This document shows positions 8,210-16,211 of a DNA stretch of 36,888 bases, one piece after another. The DNA is taken from contig JAHBTC010000014.1 in the NCBI GenBank assembly GCA_019638835.1, positions 1-36,888 of the forward strand, in the 5' to 3' direction. This stretch comes from Fimbriimonadaceae bacterium. Lineage in GTDB: Bacteria; Armatimonadota; Fimbriimonadia; Fimbriimonadales; Fimbriimonadaceae. Position 1 is the first letter of the stretch, and each line of letters opens with the position of its first letter. Both the position numbers and the translations under genes were made by a program. The notes below the pieces were generated by a model that worked only from the letters and a program-made list of their open reading frames with translations, had not been told where the DNA came from and did no database searches.

Positions 8210-9343
8210 TCACGCTTGGGGCCCTTTGGCCATCAACTCGTGCGCAACCCGCCTTGCCCACTGATCGGCATCTAGAAGTGAATCGAGCGTGACTTCGCTA
8301 GGGCCATGTCGGCGCATTACTTGCTCCACCGTGTCGGCGATGGCAAGGAACCCACACTTTCCTTCCAAGAACCCGTTTGCACAAGCTTCGTTGGCGGCAT
8401 TGAAAACGCAAGGAAGTGTGCCTCCTCTCTTCATGGCTTCCCGCGCCAGATGCAACGCCCGGAACGTATGGGGATCGGGCTTCTCGAACGAAAGGTCGGG
8501 CGTATCGATCGGATTCCACGTTTTGAGGCCGCTGTCCACTCGCTCGGGATACAGCAGGGCGTACTGAATCGGCAACCTCATATCCGGCCACCCCATTTGT
8601 CCGAGAACACTGCCATCGCGGAACCTCACCAACGAATGGATGATGCTTTGGGGATGAATCACAGCATCAACTTTTGACATCGGAAGATCGAAGAGCCATC
8701 TCGCTTCGATCATTTCCAAGGCTTTGTTCATGAGAGTCGCCGAGTCAACTGTGATCTTGCCCCCCATTTTCCACGTCGGATGATTGAGCGCTTGCTCCCG
8801 AGTGACGGACTTCAAGTCATCGCGGGTCTTGCCGCGAAAGGGACCACCACTCGCCGTTAGGATAATGCTGTCAATCGCATCAACAGGCGCACCTTGGACA
8901 CACTGAAAAATCGCACTATGTTCGCTATCAATGGGCGTTAGCGGTTTGTTTGACTTTCGAATGAGCGGCATGACCAACTCGCCCGCCGCCACCAACACTT
9001 CTTTGCTCGCAAGTGCAATCTGTTTCCCGGCCCGAATCGCCGCCAGCGTTGGAACGAGGCCGATCACGCCCGCAACTGCCACAACAATCGTATCCGCTTC
9101 TGCCTGCGTTGCCACGTCAACGACAGCTTCCATTCCCCCGGGAATTCCAGACTCATTCCCCGCTTTAGCGCTCATCAGCGCCAGATTCTCGACCCCGAAC
9201 TCCTTGGCGAGTTGACGGAGTGGACCTGAACTACTATTCGCGGTCAACCCCACGATGCGAAGTCGGTCCGGAAGTCTGCGGACAACATCCAGCGTTTGAC
9301 GCCCGATGCTGCCGGTCGCTCCGAGCACGACTACGTTTCGCAT
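8210..9343 (-). CDS. dxr: 1-deoxy-D-xylulose-5-phosphate reductoisomerase
   Basis: Dxr catalyses the first committed step of the MEP isoprenoid pathway: 1-deoxy-D-xylulose 5-phosphate to 2-C-methyl-D-erythritol 4-phosphate with NADPH and a divalent metal. The 377-residue chain has the family length. GATGSIGRQT (residues 8-17) is the NADPH-binding loop. Metal ligands are in PIDSEH (Asp139, Glu141) and near Glu210 in MNKALE. The substrate-binding TASGGPFR and HPTWKMGGKITVDSATLMNK segments are intact. The ATG start has no Shine-Dalgarno but TAGAAT sits 6 nt upstream, so it is probably leaderless. Dxr and the downstream rseP are 32 nt apart and probably cotranscribed. The HDOD gene starts divergently 92 nt away. 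Confidence 0.97.
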   Translation of the reverse strand: MRNVVVLGATGSIGRQTLDVVRRLPDRLRIVGLTANSSSGPLRQLAKEFGVENLALMSAKAGNESGIPGGMEAVVDVATQAEADTIVVAVAGVIGLVPTLAAIRAGKQIALASKEVLVAAGELVMPLIRKSNKPLTPIDSEHSAIFQCVQGAPVDAIDSIILTASGGPFRGKTRDDLKSVTREQALNHPTWKMGGKITVDSATLMNKALEMIEARWLFDLPMSKVDAVIHPQSIIHSLVRFRDGSVLGQMGWPDMRLPIQYALLYPERVDSGLKTWNPIDTPDLSFEKPDPHTFRALHLAREAMKRGGTLPCVFNAANEACANGFLEGKCGFLAIADTVEQVMRRHGPSEVTLDSLLDADQWARRVAHELMAKGPQA

Positions 9344-9349
9344 ACGCTA

Positions 9350-9355
9350 ATTCTA
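9350..9355 (-). promoter_or_regulatory. -10-like TAGAAT for dxr (leaderless type)
   Basis: On the minus strand TAGAAT then 6 nt (TAGCGT) then ATG. The hexamer and spacing are the same as in front of the GH20 gene. Confidence 0.55.
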
Positions 9356-9435
9356 TCGTGATTTACGGGTTTGCTCCGGGCGACCTGAGCAACCTCGATT
9401 TTCAAGCCAAGAATCAACAAGGAGAATCGCTGCCC

Positions 9436-10314
9436 ATGTCGTATTCACCTTTGTTCGAGGACCTGCGCGGACGACTTTCGTCTGACAACATCCTGAGGGA
9501 TATGCCGTCCTCGGCACTTCGCCTATGCGAGGCGATCGACAAAGGGGATGCGAGTGCGCAACAACTGGAACGCATCATCATCAGCGATCCTGCTCTCACG
9601 GCCGGCGTACTTCGAGCCGCATCCGCCGCCGCATTCGCAGGCTATAGCCGAGGCGCAACAACCATCCGTCAAGCGATCATGGTTCTGGGCGAGCGGGCAG
9701 TTCGAAGTCTTGCCGTCGCCGTTTGGGTTTCGAGCATCGTCAAGAATGCGACCGCTGCCCAGTTCAGCGCAGCTCTTTTTGCGAATCACTCGATGTTCGT
9801 GGGTTTGACCGCGCGCTACTTGTTTTCTCGCCAACTCAAAGTGCGAGGCGATGAGACGCAACTGATTCCCGACGAAGTCTTTGCCTGCGCCGTACTACAC
9901 GATCTTGGACTCGGTCTTCTTGCCGCCGCTGATCCGGTTACCTTTGACGCCACGATGACGACGGCCCGCGCCCAGATGCGATCGCCCGACGAAGCGTTCT
10001 TTGAGAAATTTGAGCAGTACCCCGGTGCTCTCGCCGCTGAAGTGTTGGGCAGTTGGCAACTCCCCGCAATCTTCGTCCAGGCTCTCCAAGGCTGGCCATC
10101 ACCACTTGACCACAAGCAAGAAGTAACCGCTCTCGCCTGTATCCACTATGCAAACTGGATTGCGGAGCGCAATAAACAGACATTCCTTTCTTGGGTTCCA
10201 GAATCACCACTCAGTCCAGAGTTGAGCGCGTTCTTCGACCTTGCCGAAGACGACCTTGCGACTGTGATCGAACTCATTGATGGCCAAATGCGGGCCTACC
10301 AGTCGGCGGCCTGA
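9436..10314 (+). CDS. HDOD domain protein
   Basis: HDOD domains are HD-superfamily relatives found in bacterial signalling proteins; most lack proven hydrolase activity. This 292-residue protein has a typical HDOD start, with a conserved MPSSALRLCEAI helix (about 20-31), SDPALTAGVLRAA (about 49), and TTIRQAIMVLGERAVRSLA (about 73-91). It also has ACAVLHDLGLGLLA, where an HD pair survives. No CheY, GGDEF or other output domain is attached. The frame is open back to 9220, but that upstream part lies over dxr and does not resemble HDOD. I choose the ATG at 9436 because AAGGAGAA precedes it by about 10 nt. It is followed 29 nt later by lysA, which has its own -10-like box, so the two may be separate units. 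Confidence 0.88.
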   Translation: MSYSPLFEDLRGRLSSDNILRDMPSSALRLCEAIDKGDASAQQLERIIISDPALTAGVLRAASAAAFAGYSRGATTIRQAIMVLGERAVRSLAVAVWVSSIVKNATAAQFSAALFANHSMFVGLTARYLFSRQLKVRGDETQLIPDEVFACAVLHDLGLGLLAAADPVTFDATMTTARAQMRSPDEAFFEKFEQYPGALAAEVLGSWQLPAIFVQALQGWPSPLDHKQEVTALACIHYANWIAERNKQTFLSWVPESPLSPELSAFFDLAEDDLATVIELIDGQMRAYQSAA

Positions 10315-10330
10315 ATCCCGTTCAACTTGG

Positions 10331-10336
10331 CATAAT
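10331..10336 (+). promoter_or_regulatory. -10-like CATAAT for lysA (leaderless type)
   Basis: CATAAT (five of six to TATAAT) is followed by 7 nt and the lysA ATG at 10344. No Shine-Dalgarno is seen. No good -35 hexamer is found 16-18 nt upstream. Confidence 0.45.
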
Positions 10337-10343
10337 CGGGCGC

Positions 10344-11654
10344 ATGACTCGCCCGGCAAACTTGGAGGATCGCTTCGCTCTCAGTGACATGGCGGCGCGA
10401 GAGTTAGCCAACGAGTTCGGAACTCCCCTTTACGTCGTGGATGAAACGCACTTGCGACACCGAATTCGCAAGTACATCGAAGCGTTTCGTTCGGCATACG
10501 CCGTTTCCGAGTTGAGCTTTGCCTCAAAAGCAAACTCGACTCTCGCAATCCTGGCAATCGCGTATGACGAAGGGTGCGTGATTGATGTCGCAAGCGAAGG
10601 CGAACTTGAAGCCGCGCTACGGGCAGGTGTGCCCGCTAACCGGTGCCATTTTCACGGCAACAACAAGAGGGTGGAAGAGATTGCGCGAGCCGTTGAAGTC
10701 GGGGTCGGGCAGATCGTAGTCGACTCGTTCGAGGAAATTGATCGCCTGGCACTATTCCGCGACAGCCTTCCGCCATTGATCATCCGTTTGGCTCCTGGCG
10801 TTGATCCCAAGACTCACGCGAAAATTTCCACAGGCCAAGCCGACACGAAGTTCGGATTCAATATTTCCGATGGTTCTGCGGAACGGGCCGTTGTCCGATT
10901 GATCGAACTTGGCGTCGCACCCATTGGATTTCACTGCCACGTTGGCTCCCAACTGCTTGACCCGGAAGCCCAACGATCAGGCGGGTTCTTGATTGCCGAG
11001 TTTGCCCGTCAAATGCACGAACGGCATCACTTAGACATTAGGTATCTCAATGTCGGTGGCGGCCTTGGCGTTCGGTATACAGAAGAAGACCAGCCCACGG
11101 AGTTGGGGGAATACAACCGAATGATCGTCGAGGCCATCCTCGAAGGACTTGGCCCTCTCTTACGACCAACACTGGGACAAGAGCCAGGAAGATCTCTGGT
11201 GGCTGAATCTGGAGTGACCCTCTATTCAGTGGGGGCGGTCAAACAGGTTGCGGCTCGGACGTATGTCAGCGTTGACGGTGGATTGAGCGACAATCCACGC
11301 CCCGCACTATACGGAAGCGTCTACCCCGTGCGGCACATTGCAACTAAACCTCGGGAAGTGGAGTCTGAATCAAAGTTCCGAATTGCCGGCAAGCATTGCG
11401 AATCCGACATGCTTTTCGACGATGTTTCACTGCCACGAGACGTTCAGGCCGACGACTTGATTCAAGTGCTGTGTACGGGTGCGTACAACGCAAGTATGGC
11501 GAGCAACTACAACCGATATCCGCGCCCGAAAACAGTGCTAATCAGATCAAACGGAGAGATGCAGATCATCCAGCGCTCGGAGACATGGGATGAAATGTTC
11601 AGCCGAGAGACGGTGCCCAACGACCTTCGTACAACCATAGAGGTAGGTTCGTAA
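10344..11654 (+). CDS. lysA: Diaminopimelate decarboxylase
   Basis: LysA decarboxylates meso-diaminopimelate to L-lysine, the last step of lysine synthesis, as a PLP-dependent fold-type III enzyme. The 436-residue chain carries the PLP lysine K62 in SFASKANS. HCHVGSQ follows, then the phosphate-binding GGGLG, EPGRSLVAESG, and the active-site Cys352 in KHCESDMLF, contributed across the dimer. TGAYNASMASNYNRYPRP is near the C-terminus. This pattern separates it from ornithine and arginine decarboxylases. The stop TAA overlaps the ATG of the next gene by 1 nt (TAATG), so lysA, the M50 peptidase and trpS form an operon. Confidence 0.96.
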   Translation: MTRPANLEDRFALSDMAARELANEFGTPLYVVDETHLRHRIRKYIEAFRSAYAVSELSFASKANSTLAILAIAYDEGCVIDVASEGELEAALRAGVPANRCHFHGNNKRVEEIARAVEVGVGQIVVDSFEEIDRLALFRDSLPPLIIRLAPGVDPKTHAKISTGQADTKFGFNISDGSAERAVVRLIELGVAPIGFHCHVGSQLLDPEAQRSGGFLIAEFARQMHERHHLDIRYLNVGGGLGVRYTEEDQPTELGEYNRMIVEAILEGLGPLLRPTLGQEPGRSLVAESGVTLYSVGAVKQVAARTYVSVDGGLSDNPRPALYGSVYPVRHIATKPREVESESKFRIAGKHCESDMLFDDVSLPRDVQADDLIQVLCTGAYNASMASNYNRYPRPKTVLIRSNGEMQIIQRSETWDEMFSRETVPNDLRTTIEVGS

Positions 11655-12301
11655 TGCCTGATCGAGATTTCTCATTCTTCATTGGAATTGCGGTCGCCAT
11701 CTTCTTTGGAATCGGCCTCCATGAATATGCCCACGCCAAGTTGGCCGATATGGCAGGTGACCCAACACCCGGCATTTATGGTCGGGTCACGCTCAAGTTG
11801 TGGACGCACTTTGAGATGCTTGGGACGATCATGATCATCCTGTCTTCGCTCAGCGGCTTCGGAATCGGATGGGGAAAGCCTGTTCCGATGGACCCCCGGA
11901 AGATGCGAAATCCAAAGTGGGATCACTTCGTCGCAGTGATTGGCGGCCCATTGACGAACTTTATGCTCGCGATCGTAAGCGCACTAGTTTTGCGCGGTCT
12001 AAATGCGGGTCAGATTCTTACTGTGGGCGCGTCGCAGTTCTTGACGACGTTTATGATCGTCAACCTTTCGTTGTTCCTCTTCAATCTCTTGCCGATTGGC
12101 CCGCTTGACGGCATGTGGATCATTGGCACCTTTATGCCCGAAAAGATGCGCTTTCAATGGACCCGCTTCAATCTCCAGATTGGCAGTTTCTTGTTCATCG
12201 GCATTGTGCTACTCGGTCAGCTAAACCCTGATTACTCGGTCATAAGGCGGGTACTGTGGCCGCTCCTTGAAAGCCTTGTTCAATTTCTCTTAGGAAGATA
12301 A
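11654..12301 (+). CDS. Small M50 family (site-2 protease-like) membrane metallopeptidase
   Basis: This 215-residue multi-pass membrane protein has the zinc-binding H23-E-Y-A-H27 in its first hydrophobic helix and the third-ligand motif LLPIGPLDG (Asp152) in a later one. Both lie in the spacing seen in compact, PDZ-less M50 peptidases (the Ydj/YwhC-like group). Family knowledge predicts intramembrane cleavage, but substrates of this group are mostly unknown. About five hydrophobic segments are visible, at roughly 7-28, 55-72, 92-114, 125-148 and 168-188. It is translationally coupled to lysA (TAATG) and ends 10 nt before trpS. Proximity of such peptidases to trpS is a pattern I recall from other bacteria; no functional link is established. 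It is distinct from the RseP-like protease at 6552-8177. Confidence 0.9.
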   Translation: MPDRDFSFFIGIAVAIFFGIGLHEYAHAKLADMAGDPTPGIYGRVTLKLWTHFEMLGTIMIILSSLSGFGIGWGKPVPMDPRKMRNPKWDHFVAVIGGPLTNFMLAIVSALVLRGLNAGQILTVGASQFLTTFMIVNLSLFLFNLLPIGPLDGMWIIGTFMPEKMRFQWTRFNLQIGSFLFIGIVLLGQLNPDYSVIRRVLWPLLESLVQFLLGR

Positions 12302-12311
12302 CACTCACGTC

Positions 12312-13307
12312 ATGAACGCAGAACGACCTCGAATTCTTAGCGGTGCTCGGGCATCAAGCCCGCGCATCCACATTGGCAACTATGAAGGTGCCGTCAAGCC
12401 GTGGATCGATCTGCAAGACGACCACGAGATGTATTGCATGATCGCGGACTATCATGGTCTGACGACGCTCGGGGCCACACCTCCCGATCTTGGATACTGG
12501 TCTCGTGAATGCGCGAAGGACTTCGTCGCGTGCGGGCTCGATCCCGAGAAGTGCGCGATCTTCATTCAATCTCGGGTTCCTCAACACGCCGAACTGCACT
12601 TGATCTTGTCCATGTTCACGGGTCTAGGCAAACTCGAGAGAGTGCCGACTTTCAAAGAAAAGAAGGACAATCTTGGCTCGGACCAGCAGGTGAGTTATGG
12701 CCTTCTTGGCTACCCCGTGCTGCAGTCGGCAGACATTCTGCTTTATCGCCCATTTGGAGTGCCAGTTGGAAAGGATCAGGCGGCTCACCTCGAACTCAGT
12801 CGAGAGATCGGTCGGTCATTCAACTCCGCCTATGGGGTGGACTACTTCCCCGACTTCTACACCATCGTATCCACTGACGAGTCCCGTTCGACTCTGCCCG
12901 GGCTGGACATGCGAAAGATGAGCAAGTCCTACGATAACTGCATTTATATCAACGAGACAGCCGACGAAACGGCCAAGAAGATTATGAGCGCGTTCACAAC
13001 GCCGTCGAAGATGAAACTGTCTGACCCTGGCATACCGGAGGGTTGTGCCGTGTGCCAGTACTTGCGTTTGTATTCGCCGAACTGGGAATCGCAATGGAAT
13101 GAAGATCGGCAAGGACTTCGCGGATGCGTCCAAAACAAGCGTGAACTCATCGAGATTCTAAACGAGTTTCTGCGCCCGATGCGTGAACGACGCGCCCAAA
13201 TTGATGACGCGGAGATCGAGCGAATCCTCGCCGATGGCACGGAGAGAGCAACGGACTTCGCGGCGCAAACGATGCGCGAAGTCCGTCAGATCATGCGACT
13301 TGCCTAG
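12312..13307 (+). CDS. trpS: Tryptophanyl-tRNA synthetase
   Basis: TrpS charges tRNA(Trp) with tryptophan using ATP. The 331-residue product is the usual bacterial size and a class Ic Rossmann-fold synthetase. The HIGH signature appears as H20-I-G-N23 in PRIHIGNYEGAV, the HxGN form normal for TrpS. The KMSKS loop is K202-M-S-K-S206 in LDMRKMSKSYDN. The helices between them include YPVLQSADILLY and VGKDQAAHLELSREI, which bind tryptophan and the dimer partner. It is the third gene of the lysA operon, 10 nt after the M50 peptidase, with GGAAG about 14 nt before the ATG. Its stop codon overlaps the stop of the convergent GlsB-like gene by 4 nt, leaving no room for a separate terminator. Confidence 0.97.
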   Translation: MNAERPRILSGARASSPRIHIGNYEGAVKPWIDLQDDHEMYCMIADYHGLTTLGATPPDLGYWSRECAKDFVACGLDPEKCAIFIQSRVPQHAELHLILSMFTGLGKLERVPTFKEKKDNLGSDQQVSYGLLGYPVLQSADILLYRPFGVPVGKDQAAHLELSREIGRSFNSAYGVDYFPDFYTIVSTDESRSTLPGLDMRKMSKSYDNCIYINETADETAKKIMSAFTTPSKMKLSDPGIPEGCAVCQYLRLYSPNWESQWNEDRQGLRGCVQNKRELIEILNEFLRPMRERRAQIDDAEIERILADGTERATDFAAQTMREVRQIMRLA

Positions 13308-13564
13308 CCGCTGGTCTTCCAAAACTTCCGGAAAAGGAAGATCAAGATGCAGGCGCCAATCGTGGCACCAAATATCGTTGGGATTGTCCCGCCTTGTCCC
13401 TGAAATCCCATCAGTTGCATCAGGAACCCAACCAACATCGATCCCGCGATACCGAGAAGGATGGTCATGATGCATCCTTTTGGTTCCCTATCTCCGCCGG
13501 GCATGATGAGCTTTGCGAGTACTCCCGCAACGAAGCCAACGAGAATCCACCAGAAAATGACCAT
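13304..13564 (-). CDS. GlsB/YeaQ/YmgE family membrane protein
   Basis: This small (86-residue) integral membrane protein is of the so-called transglycosylase-associated family (PF04226). Three hydrophobic helices are visible, at about 2-20, 31-52 and 64-80. The first is followed by the family's conserved LIMPGGDREPKG-type loop and then GCIMTILLGIAGSMLVGFL. Members are often induced by general or acid stress, but their molecular role is unknown; the transglycosylase label is historical. It stands alone: its stop overlaps that of convergent trpS by 4 nt, and sdaA ends 49 nt upstream of its start. The intervening gap has a small 6-bp inverted repeat, CATCTC-GCA-GAGATG, with no T-run. Confidence 0.9.
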   Translation of the reverse strand: MVIFWWILVGFVAGVLAKLIMPGGDREPKGCIMTILLGIAGSMLVGFLMQLMGFQGQGGTIPTIFGATIGACILIFLFRKFWKTSG

Positions 13565-13613
13565 GTCACCAATTACGCATCTCGCAGAGATGGGTTGAGG
13601 TGTGGTCCCATGT

Positions 13614-15062
13614 TTAGCACTCGGGGACGGCTACCGGAATCTGAAGCGCAAGACCGCCTTCGCTGGTTTCTTTATACTTTACGTTCATATCCTGCGCGGT
13701 TTCCCACATTGTTTGGATGACATCGTCAAGGCTCACCCGAGCCTGTGAAGGGTCACTGCTCAGCGCGATCTCAGCGGCCGTAATTGCTTTTGTGGCACCC
13801 ATCGTATTCCGTTCAATGCAGGGCACTTGGACGAGACCGCCAATGGGGTCACAGGTCATTCCCAAGTGATGTTCCATTGCGATCTCTGCAGCCATGAAAC
13901 TCTGGGCCGGGGTCGCTCCCATGACGTGAGCAAGACCCGCCGCCGCCATTGCCGAACTAACGCCGATCTCTGCCTGACATCCGCCTACTGCGGCAGAAAT
14001 TGTCGCTCCTTTCTTGAAAAGCGAGCCCACCTCGCCCGCGACAAGTAAGAACTCATCTGCCGCTCGCCAAGGATCTACGGGGCGAGGGGTCAAAAGGGCA
14101 AACATATAGAGTAGAACCGCCGGGATAACGCCTGCGGCCCCGTTTGTCGGCGCGGTCACGACTCGCCCAAATGCCGCGTTCTCTTCGTTCACCGCGAGAG
14201 CAAACATACTGACCGCTTTGAGGTTTGCGCTCAGACCCGTGCCAATCTCCGGAAGGGCGCCGAGCCACCCTTCAAAGTCCTTCGGCGCATTGGGTAGCAG
14301 ATCTTTTTGCAAGCGCGCTGCGCGCCGCGAAACGTTGAGGCCCCCGGGAAGAATCCCTTCCGTATGGCATCCCCGCCACATACACTCGAACATCGTGCGC
14401 GATATCTGTCGTAAACGGCCCCGAATCTCATCAACAGGTCGCCAAGCAAGTTCGTTTTGCATGACCATGTCGGCGATCGTGAATCCTTTGTCGTCGCAGA
14501 ATGCCAATGTCTGATCGGCTTTTTCGGTGTAGTACGGCAAGGTGACTTGTTGCCTTTCAATTGCCTCCTGTTGACCTTCCTTGACAACAAAGCCGCCCCC
14601 CACAGAGAAGTAAGTTGCTTCGTCCACCGAGCCATCCGCGAGCAAGCTCTGTACGGTGACAGCATTGGGGTGACCGGGATGAGTTTCCTTGAAGCGAAAC
14701 TCGATATCGCTTAGCGGCTGAAACTGAATCTCCTTTTGCCCATCGAGCAGTAGCCGCCCCGTCTTCTTGATCTCAGCAACCAAGGGGCCGATTTGCGTAG
14801 TGTCGACAGTTTCGACTGACTCACCCCTCAAACCCATCATAACGGCGATGTCTGTGCCGTGTCCATGCCCCGTTTTGGCGAGTGACCCAAACAGAATGAC
14901 TCTGACGCCCACAATCTGGTCAAACCAACTATCTCGGTGGGCGCGCGCGATGTTTCGCTGCATGGCCCGCCAGGGCCCCATGGTATGGCTGCTACTCGGG
15001 CCGACCCCAATCTTGAAGATGTCAAAGACGCTAATGCTTTCCACGAAGTTGAAGGGCTCCAC
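13614..15062 (-). CDS. sdaA: L-serine ammonia-lyase (L-serine dehydratase), iron-sulfur type, single chain
   Basis: This enzyme deaminates L-serine to pyruvate and ammonia with an oxygen-sensitive [4Fe-4S] cluster in place of PLP. The 482-residue chain has the small beta domain first, with ISVFDIFKIGVGPSSSHTMGP at about 10-30. The alpha domain with the catalytic core follows (about 185-475). The three conserved cluster cysteines are Cys362 (GGCQAEIG), Cys404 (GMTCDPIGGL) and Cys415 (VPCIERN). TAPTNGAAGVIPA is also intact. The start assigned is a GTG at 15062, 32 nt inside the aminotransferase gene; a second in-frame GTG at 15044 would give VESISVFDIF and is a possible start. The overlap points to coupled translation with the aminotransferase. 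Confidence 0.95.
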   Translation of the reverse strand: MEPFNFVESISVFDIFKIGVGPSSSHTMGPWRAMQRNIARAHRDSWFDQIVGVRVILFGSLAKTGHGHGTDIAVMMGLRGESVETVDTTQIGPLVAEIKKTGRLLLDGQKEIQFQPLSDIEFRFKETHPGHPNAVTVQSLLADGSVDEATYFSVGGGFVVKEGQQEAIERQQVTLPYYTEKADQTLAFCDDKGFTIADMVMQNELAWRPVDEIRGRLRQISRTMFECMWRGCHTEGILPGGLNVSRRAARLQKDLLPNAPKDFEGWLGALPEIGTGLSANLKAVSMFALAVNEENAAFGRVVTAPTNGAAGVIPAVLLYMFALLTPRPVDPWRAADEFLLVAGEVGSLFKKGATISAAVGGCQAEIGVSSAMAAAGLAHVMGATPAQSFMAAEIAMEHHLGMTCDPIGGLVQVPCIERNTMGATKAITAAEIALSSDPSQARVSLDDVIQTMWETAQDMNVKYKETSEGGLALQIPVAVPEC

Positions 15063-16152
15063 TGCCCTTGATCGCTTCTATGATACGCCCGTTTGAGGCT
15101 TGATCTTTTACTGCAGTCCGCACATAGCGATCGGAAAAGCGACGGCTGAGTGAAGTGCAGTCGCGAAGAAAGATGTTCTGGGTGCGAAGATCCGCGACGA
15201 GATCAGCCGCCCCTCCGTTCTCCAGTTCGAACAAGATGAAGTTTGTTACGCTTGGAAGGCAACGAATGCCATTGATCTGATCAAGAGCCAGAATCATGTC
15301 TTCGCGGAATTTCCGCGTCTCATGTGCTCGTTGCTTGTAGTATTCCATGGCCTCCAAAGCACGTACGGCCGCCACTTGCCCCATCAATCCGACCGACCAC
15401 GGAGGGCTAAATCTCTCCCAGTCCGCTACCAATGCCGGGTCCGCTGCAAGATAACCGATCCGGAGTCCGCTCAGTCCAAAAAACTTAGAAAGTGATTTGC
15501 AAACGATCACTCTCGGGTCTTCTCCCACGTATCGTTCCACTGATGGACGGTCCTCAACGAAGTCCACATAAGTTTCATCGACCCAAATGCGACAATGCGG
15601 ATCGAGGTGCTCGAGCAGAATCTCCCATTCTCCGTGGGTTAGGCTTTGACCAGTTGGCGAGTTCGGATTCACCATCACAAGCAGCGAACATCCTTCGGCA
15701 GCATTGGCCACAGCAACCGGGTCCGGGAGAAAATCGCGAGACGGATCAAGGTCTGCGTTCACGACTTCTGCCCCGATCACATTCTCGACCAAATGTCGGT
15801 ATTCGCCGTACATCGGGTCGAGAAGGCAAACACGGTCACCGATCGGCACCAAACGTGGGAAAGCAAGGAACATCAGACTGCTGGTTCCTCCACCTACGAG
15901 GATGCTCTCGGGCGACATGCCCGTGTGTTTTCCGATCACCGATCGAAGCCCATCCCCGTGGGTCGGCGGACTCGTTTTGATCAACCATTCCAGATTCGCC
16001 TGTAGGTCTGCCAAAACAGTGGGCGCAGGCGGGTACCAGGCGTCAAGAACGTCCGCATCAATCACCTCGCTTCGATGGTCTAGGTCATCGAAGCTCGAGC
16101 CAATCGCATCGAAGGACGCACCACCATGAATTGCATGCGTCGGGCCGTCCAT
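15031..16152 (-). CDS. Class I/II PLP-dependent aminotransferase, HisC/CobD-like
   Basis: This 373-residue fold-type I PLP enzyme has the usual motifs. They are LVGGGTSSLMF (about 85), VNPNSPTG (Asn163 region), the Asp of WVDETYVDF (Asp192), the Schiff-base lysine in CKSLSKFFGLSGLRIGYL (Lys223), and a C-terminal FLRDCTSLSRRFSDRYVRTAV with the carboxylate-binding arginine. Closest families by motif are histidinol-phosphate aminotransferase (HisC) and L-threonine-O-3-phosphate decarboxylase (CobD). The N-terminal HAIHGGASFD resembles the HGG start of CobD proteins. I cannot separate them. The 32-nt overlap with serine dehydratase suggests amino-acid metabolism, while the B12-dependent reductase nearby would tolerate a cobalamin role. 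The start ATG follows TAGGAGAC closely (short spacing). No his or cob genes are adjacent. Confidence 0.85.
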   Translation of the reverse strand: MDGPTHAIHGGASFDAIGSSFDDLDHRSEVIDADVLDAWYPPAPTVLADLQANLEWLIKTSPPTHGDGLRSVIGKHTGMSPESILVGGGTSSLMFLAFPRLVPIGDRVCLLDPMYGEYRHLVENVIGAEVVNADLDPSRDFLPDPVAVANAAEGCSLLVMVNPNSPTGQSLTHGEWEILLEHLDPHCRIWVDETYVDFVEDRPSVERYVGEDPRVIVCKSLSKFFGLSGLRIGYLAADPALVADWERFSPPWSVGLMGQVAAVRALEAMEYYKQRAHETRKFREDMILALDQINGIRCLPSVTNFILFELENGGAADLVADLRTQNIFLRDCTSLSRRFSDRYVRTAVKDQASNGRIIEAIKGSGALQLRGKH

Positions 16153-16199
16153 GTCTCCTATTACGTTTCTCGTCAGCCAACTTACAGCGAATTTCGGAG

Positions 16200-16205
16200 T
16201 AGCAT
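16200..16205 (+). promoter_or_regulatory. -10-like TAGCAT before a GTG start (leaderless type)
   Basis: TAGCAT, then 6 nt (CCGTTT), then the GTG at 16212. Its TAG is also the in-frame stop that makes this GTG the first possible start. A GGAG at 16196-16199 is too distant to be a good ribosome-binding site. Confidence 0.4.
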
Positions 16206-16211
16206 CCGTTT

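Noticed and set aside
9220-9435. N-terminal extension of the HDOD frame
   Set aside because: It overlaps the start of dxr on the other strand and is unlike HDOD proteins; the ATG at 9436 has a good Shine-Dalgarno.
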